From: Alphaproteobacteria bacterium
GTDB lineage: Bacteria > Pseudomonadota > Alphaproteobacteria > JAUXUR01
Assembly: GCA_030680745.1 (NCBI GenBank)
Contig: JAUXUR010000016.1
Coordinates: 1-56,726 of the forward strand
DNA: 56,726 nt
Direction of reading: 5' to 3'
The notes below the pieces were generated by a model. That model saw only the letters and a program-made list of their open reading frames with translations, made no database searches and was not told the DNA's origin. Positions 44,901 to 53,523 of this stretch are shown one piece after another. The first letter of the stretch is position 1. Every line of letters begins with the position of its first letter. A program made the translations under genes and the position numbers.

Positions 44901-46787
44901 ATTGGTGTAGGCGATATGGCGGGCGACGTTTTTGGCAATGGCATGTTATTATCTGACAAGATACAGTTAATTGCAGCTTTTAACCATCACGCTATTTTTA
45001 TTGATCCCAATCCCGATCCTTTAACAAGTTTTAATGAACGTAAAAGACTTTTTGATTTACCACGATCCACTTGGTTAGATTACACCCAAAAATCAATTTC
45101 TAAAGGCGGTGGTGTTTTTCTGCGTTCTGAAAAATCAATCACTTTAACACCTGAAATTAAAATATTGTTTGGTTTAACGCAGGACGAAATAGAGCCAAAT
45201 GCACTTATTCGTGAAATCTTACGTTTCAAAATAGATTTATTATGGTTTGGGGGCATTGGCACTTTTATCAAATCAAGTTTTGAAAATAATGCAGAAGTTG
45301 GGGATCGTGCTAATGATGCTTTGCGTATTAATGCAAAAGAATTAAACGCCAAAATTATTGGTGAAGGTGCAAATCTTGCTATAACACAATTAGGACGGAT
45401 TCAATTTGCATTGAATGGGGGCAGACTTAACACAGATTCTATTGATAATGCGGGTGGCGTCAATTGTTCCGATCATGAAGTTAATATCAAAATTCTTTTA
45501 AATGATGTTATGAGAGCTGGAGAATTAACACTTATTGACCGCAATAAACTTCTTCTTGAAATGACAGATGAAGTTGGAAAACTTGTGATTCGTGATAATT
45601 ATCTTCAGACGCAAGCCTTAACCCATGCTGAAGAACAAGGATTTGATCACGCCAATCATTATTCAAGACTTATTCAGTATCTTGAAAAGAAAGGAATGCT
45701 CGATCGCGTTCTTGAAAAATTGCCTGATGAAGAAACAATGAAAGAGCGTAGATTGCATAAAAAAGGTCTAACAAGGCCTGAATTATCAGTTCTTATTGCG
45801 CATGCAAAATTGACGTTGACACGTAGCTTATCGGATAACAAATTTGCCGATGATCCTGCCTTAGATCAAGAATTAATGCATTATTTTCCGAAACAAATTC
45901 AAGAACAATTTCCAGAGCAAATCTTAAAACATAGCTTGAAACACGAAATTACAACGATGATGGTGACGAATGACATCGTGAATAGAGCCGGTATTGCCTT
46001 TGTAAATGAAAAAATTAGAAAAACAGGATCTTCAGCAAGTGATGTTGTGCGTGCTTATCTTATCACACGACACATATTTAATTTAGATGATATATGGTCA
46101 CAAATTGAAGCACTTGATGGTAAAGTGGCCGTAAATGTTCAATTAATGCTTGTTGGTCGTGTGAGACGTTTGTTACAGCGTGTAACTTTGTGGTTGTTAC
46201 GTTATTGCGCGCACCCGCTTAAGCTCAATGAAAATATAGAATTTTTTGGTCAAGATATAAAAATTCTAACAGAATCTTTTAATCAAATTATTGATCAAAA
46301 TGACCAGGATCATTTGGAAACTAGGGTTTCAGAATTTACCCGCCAAAATGTGCCTGAATCTTTAGCGCGCAGTATTGCCAATATGTCATTCTTAAATTCA
46401 GCTTGTGATATTATTCGTATTGGACATTATACACATTTAAGTGTTATTGAGGTAGCAAGTGTATTTTTTGCTGTTGGTAAAAGATTCTCTCTTAATTGGC
46501 TTAGACAATCTGCGCGTCTGGTTGATGTTGAAAATCAATGGCAAAAAATTGCAATTTCGTCGCTTGTTGAAGAGTTTTATGCACATCAGGCAGGTATAAC
46601 AATTGACATGATGCATCATAAGGAAAATATTAAGGAAGTTTTGATGCAAAATTGGCTAGATTTGCACAATGAGCCTATTTTACCGATCGATGAAATGATT
46701 AAAGAGCTAAAATCTCTTCCGGTTTTAGACATTCCGATGTTGATGGTCATGAATAACCAATTAAAATCGTTAACACCCTTAAATTAG
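41961..46787 (+). CDS. NAD-specific glutamate dehydrogenase (large GDH-180 type)
   Basis: A 1608-aa enzyme from ATG 41961, which follows AAGGA (a GTG six codons earlier is possible). It interconverts glutamate and 2-oxoglutarate with NAD. The N-terminal half is the regulatory region; the catalytic core is in the second half, with [59 protein letters not shown] and [15 protein letters not shown]. This very large type is common in alphaproteobacteria. It allows glutamate to be used as carbon source, fitting a host-dependent life. hpf follows after 55 bases. Confidence 0.93.
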   Translation: [1608 protein letters not shown]

Positions 46788-46842
46788 AGCGAAAATCTTA
46801 AAATTTTGCTATAATGATATTAAGAACAAAAAGGAGAAACGG

Positions 46843-47418
46843 ATGAATATCACAATTACAGGTCAGCATGTTGATGTAGGCGATTCATTGAGAACCTATG
46901 TCATGGAAATTTTAACCGAAGTCACACGTGGTATGTTTCAACACCCCATCGATGGGCGGGTTACTTTCTCCAAGCAACGTCATCAATTTCTTGTCGAATT
47001 GTCGCTTCATCCTCAAGCAGGTCTTGTTATTCAAGGGCATGCAGCGGCCGATGATGCTTATGTTGCTTATGACATGGCTGCAGATAAAATTAGACGTCAA
47101 CTTAAACGCTATAAAACAAAATTAAAAGAGCATCGTAATCAACGCGTTACTGATGCGATTGATACGCTTTCAGCGCAGCAATATGTACTCGAAAACAATC
47201 CTTTCTCTGAAGAATTGATTGAACATGATGCGCAACCAATTGTTATTGCTGAAATGGAAACAAATATTGACTCATTCAGTGTAAGCGAAGCAGTTATGCA
47301 TATGGATTTACGCGATATTGCAACGCTTGTTTTCCGTAATAAAAAACATGGTGGTATAAATGTAGTCTATAGACGTCCTGATGGACATATAGGCTGGATT
47401 GATCCTAAAAACAGTTAA
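46843..47418 (+). CDS. hpf: Ribosome hibernation promoting factor, long form
   Basis: A 191-aa protein with an ideal AAAGGAGAAA ribosome-binding site. The N-terminal S30AE domain (about residues 1-100) binds in the 30S decoding site. The C-terminal domain (about 130-190) has the typical VSEAVMHMDLRDIATLVFRNKKHGGINVVYRRPDGHIGWIDP for dimer formation, so this is the long HPF type that makes 100S ribosomes. ptsN follows directly, the classical order also seen with rpoN-hpf-ptsN; rpoN is not in the window. A TATAAT-like box lies at 46810, but I saw no good -35 match. Confidence 0.93.
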   Translation: MNITITGQHVDVGDSLRTYVMEILTEVTRGMFQHPIDGRVTFSKQRHQFLVELSLHPQAGLVIQGHAAADDAYVAYDMAADKIRRQLKRYKTKLKEHRNQRVTDAIDTLSAQQYVLENNPFSEELIEHDAQPIVIAEMETNIDSFSVSEAVMHMDLRDIATLVFRNKKHGGINVVYRRPDGHIGWIDPKNS

Positions 47419-47427
47419 AGTGAGACG

Positions 47428-47895
47428 ATGGAATTATTTGATTTACTTCCTCAAATTAACCGTATTGTTACGCAACTTAAAGTAACAACTAAGAAAAATT
47501 TATTTGAACAACTGGCTGAAATTGCTTCAATTCATCTTTCTCTGCCTCAGGGAGATTTGTTTGAAGCAATTTTTACGCGTGAAAAACTAGGATCAACAGG
47601 TGTAGGGAATGGTGTTGCCATTCCCCACGCAAAGATTGCTGGACTTACTAAAACATATGGACTTTTCATTACGTTAACGGAACCTCTTGATTTTGAATCC
47701 CTAGACAATCATCCTGTTGATCTTGTTTTTCTTTTAATTGCACCTGATGCTTCTGGCGCTGATCATTTAAAAGCATTAGCCCGTGTTGCGCGTCTTTTTA
47801 AAGATCATACTTTATGCGAAAGACTAAGGCATTTAACGGATAAAACAGATATTTATAATTTGCTGATTGATGATTCTGTAGCTAAAGCTGCATAG
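47428..47895 (+). CDS. ptsN: PTS-Ntr EIIA component PtsN
   Basis: A 155-aa EIIA-Ntr that receives phosphate from NPr and regulates potassium uptake and other targets. The phosphorylated His67 is in GNGVAIPHAKIAGL. The fold is supported by REKLGSTGVGNG and FLLIAPDASGADHLKALARVARLF. It lies 9 bases after hpf and 9 before an S49 peptidase gene, so all three are one unit. It completes the chain begun by ptsP at 4 kb. Confidence 0.94.
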   Translation: MELFDLLPQINRIVTQLKVTTKKNLFEQLAEIASIHLSLPQGDLFEAIFTREKLGSTGVGNGVAIPHAKIAGLTKTYGLFITLTEPLDFESLDNHPVDLVFLLIAPDASGADHLKALARVARLFKDHTLCERLRHLTDKTDIYNLLIDDSVAKAA

Positions 47896-47904
47896 GGGGT
47901 TGGT

Positions 47905-48789
47905 GTGCCAAAAAAAATATCTCAAGTTTTAGATGAATCACAAAAAAGTGAAGGTTCAAAATCTTTTAAATTATCCTGGTTTCAGCGTTTATTTGGACCA
48001 AAAAAGAAGCGTGTTACTATTCTAAGATTAGCGGGTGTTATTGGTCAAAAATCTCACGGGCAAGGATCTCTTCAATTTGAATCTTTACGTGAACCTATTG
48101 ATGAAGCATTTAAATGTAAACCTGATCTTTTATGTCTTATTATTAATTCACCTGGTGGATTGCCGGGACAAGCGAATCTTATAGCTGATCGTATTTTAGA
48201 ATTAAGCAAACGCAACAAAGTACCTGTTTGGTCTTTCGTTGAAGATGTTGCAGCCTCTGGTGGTTATTGGCTCGCTTGTGCTGGAGAAAAAATTATTGCT
48301 CTTGAATCATCGATTATAGGTTCAATTGGTGTTGTTGCAGCTGGTTTTGGGTTTCCTAAATTACTTGAAAAAATAGGTGTTGAGCGACGCGTTTATACGT
48401 CCGGTCAAAGCAAAAACCAATTGGATTCATTTTTGCCAGAAAATCAAGATGATATCAAACGTATTAAAGACATTCAAAACGATATCCATCAACATTTTAT
48501 TGCTTATGTCAAAGGAAGACGCACTCATCGTCTCCAAGCAGAGGATGATATTCTTTTTCAAGGTGATTTTTGGTCAGGTAAAAAATCAAAAGAATTAGGT
48601 CTGATCGATGAGATTGGACTTTTATATCCAACAATTTACGCGAAATTCGGTAAAAACGTTAAAATAAAATATATTCAATTAGCTCAAGGATCTTTTATTA
48701 AAAGATTGTTAGGGTTACATCAAAAACCATTAGATCATTTAGTTGAAACAATCGATGCACAAATATTGTGGTCCCGTTATCGTCTCTAA
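47905..48789 (+). CDS. S49-family serine protease (SohB/SppA-like)
   Basis: A 294-aa protein with a single S49 protease domain. The catalytic Ser is in EDVAASGGYWLACAG, followed by ESSIIGSIGVVAAGFGFPKLLEKIGVERRVYTSGQSKN (with the catalytic Lys in that last part). The N-terminal leader lacks a strong membrane helix, so location is unclear. The GTG start follows GGGGG. Short-form SppA-like proteases digest signal peptides in membranes in other bacteria. Confidence 0.85.
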   Translation: MPKKISQVLDESQKSEGSKSFKLSWFQRLFGPKKKRVTILRLAGVIGQKSHGQGSLQFESLREPIDEAFKCKPDLLCLIINSPGGLPGQANLIADRILELSKRNKVPVWSFVEDVAASGGYWLACAGEKIIALESSIIGSIGVVAAGFGFPKLLEKIGVERRVYTSGQSKNQLDSFLPENQDDIKRIKDIQNDIHQHFIAYVKGRRTHRLQAEDDILFQGDFWSGKKSKELGLIDEIGLLYPTIYAKFGKNVKIKYIQLAQGSFIKRLLGLHQKPLDHLVETIDAQILWSRYRL

Positions 48790-48991
48790 TAATCAATTTG
48801 CGGGATTCGATACGCTTCATAAGCTTCATTTTATCATATTTATTTAATTAAAACATATAATTAATCGTTGTGACCATTCATCTTGATATATTGATTTTTA
48901 TGTTGTGACTTTACAATGCATGCTATCCGTATAAGAATGATTTAGATTAATTTGTAATATAACCACACCAAGAAAATAAGGAATTACTAAA

Positions 48992-50557
48992 ATGAAAAAA
49001 ATTATTATGGTATTTGCATTATTTTTTACATATGTTGTGGATGCAACAATTACGCTGAGGGATGTAAATGAAGCAATAATTCAAATTGATATCAATGGGT
49101 ATAAAATTAATTTTTGTAAAACGGGTATGAATATAAGCAACAAAGGATCTCATGTTAAAATTGAGTCTTTCTCTGCACAGCGAATTGAAATAAATCAGGA
49201 ATTGCATAATGGAATAATGCATACAATTTTTTATATTGGCAACAAAAAATACCCTATTCAAAATCCCTGTCTACTTTCTACAGATCATAAAATTTTAAGA
49301 ATTTTTGAATATCACGAAGAAGCAAGAAAATACCAATTTAAATCTCAAAAAACTCAATCAAAGAAAAGAAGCATCGATTCATCTCAAAATGAAACACAAG
49401 CAAAACGAAGCGCAACTTGTGGTAGTACAAAATCAAACGGCAGTTTTGATATTCAGCAACAGCCAACAATACAACAAAATACTAGAGCGCACATACCAAC
49501 GCTCCCGCATTTTCCCATTCAACAACAAAATCATTTTAATAACCCAAATATACTAGCATCAAGAACTGCCCGCCAATTGCAATGGCACAGTGAAGCTGTT
49601 GAACCACAAGATCGTCCGTTCCATCATTACAATCCAGAAATGCCTAAACAACATAGAACAAAACAGCAAACTAACCCATTAGAATTTATATCTTGTACTC
49701 AAGCAGTTGCACTTTACCAAGAAAGTGGTACCCCATTGCATTTTCAAACATATTATCCCGGTACATATCCATCTGAAGAATCTCAAACGACATACCCTAT
49801 CACACAAAATCAACCTCTACCAAAAAATGTACTTTCTTCGCCTCAATCAAACTTACCCATACAATCAAGAAATACCCCTCCTTTAGCCCAAACAATTTCA
49901 TCTGCACTTCCCTCCACGCAGATCAAATCAACAACAAATTCGTCCAGAATTTCACCACCAGCGCAACCGTCTTTGGCGCAACCAAAACCAATAGCAAATT
50001 CATCTACACTTCCTTTGGTGCAACTGAATTTGGCACAACCGAAAGCAATAACAAAATTATCTACGCTTCCTTTAGCTCAACCCAATTCAACAACATTCGA
50101 ACAATGTGATGAATCAGCTAGAAATGATATTGGTAATACCGACATTAAAACGACATCTGCAAAAGATTTAATTATTGAATTGTTTAATAAAATTACACTA
50201 GAGTTTTTGTTAGAAAATGAAGAATATATACAGCTACTTAATATGACTAGTAATGGTAGTAGTGGAAAAATAATGATTAAATTGAAAAAAGCATTAGAAA
50301 AAGAAATCATCTTAGAAAAAAAAAGAGAAATTATAAAAAAAATTAAGGAATTAATAACGGAAACATTAAAAGAAAAAGATTTTTATATATCTGAGGATGA
50401 TTGGTCCTATTCTTTAGAAAAAGATGCGCAAGATATTAAAATAAAAAAAGAATTAATGCTAGAAACATTAAAAGAACAAGATTCTGATGAAGCTATTGAG
50501 GAGTGGCTAAATCAAATTCTAGATCCAGCTGAATGTATGGAATTATCTTCAAGCTAG
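48992..50557 (+). CDS. Secreted Gln/Pro/Ser-rich protein, putative effector
   Basis: A 521-aa protein with an N-terminal signal peptide (residues 1-18) and AAGGA ribosome-binding site. Residues about 19-110 form a beta-rich domain. Then follows a long low-complexity part rich in Gln, Pro, Ser, Thr and Asn (about 120-370). Within it, LAQPKPIANSSTLPLVQ and LAQPKAITKLSTLPLAQ are near-repeats. Basic clusters KKRS and KRSATC appear near 125-145. The final 130 residues are charged helices (KKALEKEIILEKKREIIKKIKEL). I recognise no family. It is consistent with a protein sent outside the cell. Confidence 0.65.
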   Translation: MKKIIMVFALFFTYVVDATITLRDVNEAIIQIDINGYKINFCKTGMNISNKGSHVKIESFSAQRIEINQELHNGIMHTIFYIGNKKYPIQNPCLLSTDHKILRIFEYHEEARKYQFKSQKTQSKKRSIDSSQNETQAKRSATCGSTKSNGSFDIQQQPTIQQNTRAHIPTLPHFPIQQQNHFNNPNILASRTARQLQWHSEAVEPQDRPFHHYNPEMPKQHRTKQQTNPLEFISCTQAVALYQESGTPLHFQTYYPGTYPSEESQTTYPITQNQPLPKNVLSSPQSNLPIQSRNTPPLAQTISSALPSTQIKSTTNSSRISPPAQPSLAQPKPIANSSTLPLVQLNLAQPKAITKLSTLPLAQPNSTTFEQCDESARNDIGNTDIKTTSAKDLIIELFNKITLEFLLENEEYIQLLNMTSNGSSGKIMIKLKKALEKEIILEKKREIIKKIKELITETLKEKDFYISEDDWSYSLEKDAQDIKIKKELMLETLKEQDSDEAIEEWLNQILDPAECMELSSS

Positions 50558-50595
50558 AAACTCTAAATCTTTTTTATCATAAAAAGTTAAAGTCA

Positions 50596-50680
50596 CATTA
50601 TATAGCGCCCCCCAAAATTAAGAACATTAAGGCTGAATCTCTCCTTTGGCTACTGTTCTATTTTATGGGGGCATTATATA
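50596..50680. repeat. MITE-like inverted repeat flanked by 9-bp direct repeats
   Basis: ATTATATAG occurs at 50596-50604 and again at 50672-50680. Between them, GCCCCCCAAAATTAAGAAC pairs with the complement of GTTCTATTTTATGGGGGC. The element is about 67 bp. The direct repeat may be a target-site duplication, but ATTATATAG is itself nearly palindromic, so it may simply be part of the arms. It lies between two convergent secreted-protein genes. Confidence 0.6.
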
Positions 50681-50747
50681 GAAGGATTAAGAAATTACGA
50701 AAAACATACAATCTAATATTTATTAAAAAATTTTATGTCCAAAGTAA

Positions 50748-51398
50748 TTATTTTTTTTGTACTTCTTTACGACAATTCATTTTATCTAAAATTTTTATAT
50801 TGGTACTTGGTAATGTATAGATCAATCTAAAAAATTCTAATTCTAAATTGGATAATTTATGAAGTTGTTCATTTGTTAATGTATCTGTTTCAATGTTTAA
50901 ATGCGTTAATTTTTTAAAAAATTCAAAATTATTTAACCACATTTGAATATCATTTTTATTTATAAAGTGAAATGTTGTAATAGATGGATAAATATTTAAT
51001 AATTTTTCTATTTGAATAGATGTAAATTCAGATTGTTTTTTATTATCAACAATATTCAAACCCTCATCAACATCCCAATCAAGTTCGCCAAAAAAAAGCT
51101 CGTCTTCATGAAAAAAAGAATTTTTTGTATCTACACGAATAACTAATATTGTAATATTAGGAAATAATTTTTGTAAAAAATCTATTTCTTCTTCATTTAG
51201 AAAAACATCAAGCATTAATATTTTTTCTTTTTTGTTTTCTATTGAAGTTTCCCAATATTCACGATTTAAAAACCACGCATTATAAGAATTATTGAAAAAT
51301 TGATCAAAATTATCTTCTGATATTTCTACAGCGAAAACAAAGGTGGAAAAAACAGCAAAATAAACGCTACATAAAAATAGCTTCACACAATTTTTCAC
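50748..51398 (-). CDS. Secreted protein with weak leucine-rich repeats
   Basis: A 216-aa protein with a signal peptide (about residues 1-23). The second half has three weakly LRR-like segments (LFPNITILVIRVD, IYPSITTFHFINKND, FKKLTHLNIETDTLTNEQLHKL). The rest is acidic, rich in Asn, Phe and Glu. I recognise no family; LRR character is tentative. It is leftward, 43 bases from tRNA-Leu. Confidence 0.6.
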   Translation of the reverse strand: MKNCVKLFLCSVYFAVFSTFVFAVEISEDNFDQFFNNSYNAWFLNREYWETSIENKKEKILMLDVFLNEEEIDFLQKLFPNITILVIRVDTKNSFFHEDELFFGELDWDVDEGLNIVDNKKQSEFTSIQIEKLLNIYPSITTFHFINKNDIQMWLNNFEFFKKLTHLNIETDTLTNEQLHKLSNLELEFFRLIYTLPSTNIKILDKMNCRKEVQKK

Positions 51399-51441
51399 TT
51401 TAAAATCTCTTAAAATATATTTGATTGCTTAACTTCGAGAA

Positions 51442-51529
51442 TGGTGCGGTCGAGAAGACTCGAACTTCCACGAGATGCTATCTCACAGCGACCTCAACGC
51501 TGCGCGTCTACCAATTCCGCCACGACCGC
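51442..51529 (-). tRNA. tRNA-Leu (anticodon GAG)
   Basis: On the minus strand GCGGTCG pairs with CGACCGC and the 3' CCA is encoded. The D arm has GTGGCGGAATTGGTAGACGC. The anticodon stem-loop CAGCG-TTGAGGT-CGCTG gives GAG. A long variable arm and GTTCGAGTC confirm a class II leucine tRNA. Confidence 0.96.
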
Positions 51530-51630
51530 TTTTATTAGGGATTTAACGCCCTGACATTATTTAGCAAAATTTGAGCTTACATTCAAGCTTTTTTAAGGAA
51601 AAAACTTAAAAAACTTTTTTTCTCAATCTG

Positions 51631-53523
51631 TTAGTTTTCTTTTCCTATAAACGGCGTTTTAGATTTTTGACCTTCTAAAGATTTTGAATCGTTTTTATGT
51701 AATGTAGATTTCATAAAAATTTTTCTTTTCAATCCTAAAGATTTCTTAGATGAGGTGTCATCATCTACTTGTTTTATATTTTGAAAAGAAACGCTTCGGG
51801 GCAATGCAGGTTTTGAACGGAGTGATTCGCTTGGTTGTTCTTCAAATAAAGCCTTAAGGTCTTTAACAGATGTTCTTTTTTGAAGTATTTTATCTTCATC
51901 AAAGCCGAGTAATTTATCTTTGGGTTCATTAGACGGCGCGTTTAAATGCGTTATAGATGAATATCTGGGTCGTTCAGATAGCATTCTTTTAGGTAAAGCA
52001 TTGGGAGGAGAATTAGCCATTGATACTGATCCAGAGGGCGTCTCAAAAATATTGCGCATATGCGTTACTGATAAACGTCTTGGTGTAACGACAACATCAT
52101 CCCGTAATGTCTCATCTTGTATTACAGGTTTTTCTTTTTTTGTATTTTTTAATATACCAACAATTTTTGATTTAGCCGTTCCAGCTTTTTTTAAGATGCC
52201 TCTTAATCCAGTTTTTTTCTTACTTTCCGCATGATCACTTAAATCTTTGCTTGATTCTTCTGTTTGATAAAGAGTGATTGCATCAAAAGCATATCCATTT
52301 GTTGTTTGATTTTGTTGTGGTAATCCACCGCCGTACAAATCAACAGCAATTATTTCAGCGTCATTATCGAGTTGCTGAATAGGTTTTGGGCAATCAGTAC
52401 ATTTTAACGCTTGAACTTGTTTTATTTCATCGTCTTCGACGAGAACAAAATCTTCAATTTCATCTTGGGCAAAGTCTTCAACTTCGTCATTATCTGTGTC
52501 ATCATCTTTTTTATATTTTTCTGCATCATCTTTCTTCATAGCTGACATAGCTGATACAAAAGTATAGGATAAGCATGAATAAGTGTTACAAGTGCTTTGA
52601 AGCGAAAAATCACTATAGCTTTCCGTTTTATCGCTTTCGTCTTCTTTAATTTTTTGCCTAAAACTATCTAAACCATTTTTTAAAGCATCAAATAAATTAA
52701 AATCAGATACATCCTGAATTTTAGGTGGTAATTCACGGTCTTTTGCAGATTTTAATTTATCAAACTGTTCTTGAAGTTCTATTGAACTCACCATTTGTTT
52801 CGACGTATCAGTTTGTTTTTTTTCTTTTTTAACAATAGGTTGATAAGTTTTACGTATAGATAAATCTAATAATGGAGGTGGTGGTGGCGGTACAGGAACA
52901 TTTGCATGAGAAGATGCTTGTTCTTTTAACAATCGCCTTTTTTCTCTTTGTTTTTGTCTTTTTCTTCGATTTTTTGATGATTTTTTAGGTGCCATTAATT
53001 GCGATTTTACTTTAAAAATAGAAAAAGAAAGATCAATAGGATCGACATTTTCAGACTCATCCGGATTGATCGATTTAAATATAATTGAAACAGGATGTAT
53101 TGGATTTCTATCAAAATGGATATTATATTCATCTTGGTTATCAATTATTAAAAATGAATTTTTATCATGCTCGCTAACGTGAATATTTAATTTACTATCT
53201 GTTATGCTATCTTGCACAAAAATTTTTATATTGCTATCTAATTTATTGAGTTGAAATTTTATATTAATTTTTTCTTTTATGCCTGTATCATTATCGTTGC
53301 AATTTTTTTCAATATATAAAACATAAGATTCATTTCCAACATGTTTAAAAGTCGCGATATCATCAATACTAAAATTTATAGGTAATTTGTTTTCATTTTC
53401 ATCGGTCCAATAAATGTTATGATTCTTTTTAATATTAAAAATATCATATTTTAAAGTCGCGAAAACAGAAGGATTGCATAGGAAAAGTAACATAAAATAC
53501 AACGCGCAAATTTTTTTCAACAT
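51631..53523 (-). CDS. Secreted multi-motif protein with poly-Pro and basic tracts, putative effector
   Basis: A 630-aa protein from ATG 53523 (GGGAG before it). It has a signal peptide (about 1-22) and a beta-rich N-domain (about 23-172). A strongly basic tract at about 178-200 (KKSSKNRRKRQKQREKRR) resembles a nuclear localisation signal, and a poly-Pro tract follows (PVPPPPPP, about 210-217). LFDALKNGLDSFR at about 277-289 is faintly WH2-like. An acidic stretch at about 331-368 contains EDFVLVEDDE. The C-terminal third has repeats of the form R-x-S-V-x-x-[LM]-x-x-[IL]-F-E, for example RRLSVTHMRNIFE and KRTSVKDLKALFE. No family recognised; a host-directed role is inference. Confidence 0.65.
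   Translation of the reverse strand: MLKKICALYFMLLFLCNPSVFATLKYDIFNIKKNHNIYWTDENENKLPINFSIDDIATFKHVGNESYVLYIEKNCNDNDTGIKEKINIKFQLNKLDSNIKIFVQDSITDSKLNIHVSEHDKNSFLIIDNQDEYNIHFDRNPIHPVSIIFKSINPDESENVDPIDLSFSIFKVKSQLMAPKKSSKNRRKRQKQREKRRLLKEQASSHANVPVPPPPPPLLDLSIRKTYQPIVKKEKKQTDTSKQMVSSIELQEQFDKLKSAKDRELPPKIQDVSDFNLFDALKNGLDSFRQKIKEDESDKTESYSDFSLQSTCNTYSCLSYTFVSAMSAMKKDDAEKYKKDDDTDNDEVEDFAQDEIEDFVLVEDDEIKQVQALKCTDCPKPIQQLDNDAEIIAVDLYGGGLPQQNQTTNGYAFDAITLYQTEESSKDLSDHAESKKKTGLRGILKKAGTAKSKIVGILKNTKKEKPVIQDETLRDDVVVTPRRLSVTHMRNIFETPSGSVSMANSPPNALPKRMLSERPRYSSITHLNAPSNEPKDKLLGFDEDKILQKRTSVKDLKALFEEQPSESLRSKPALPRSVSFQNIKQVDDDTSSKKSLGLKRKIFMKSTLHKNDSKSLEGQKSKTPFIGKEN

Noticed and set aside
46788-46842. 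Sigma-70 or sigma-54 promoter before hpf
   Set aside because: TATAAT at 46810 is present but no suitable -35 hexamer and no GG-N10-GC pair were found.
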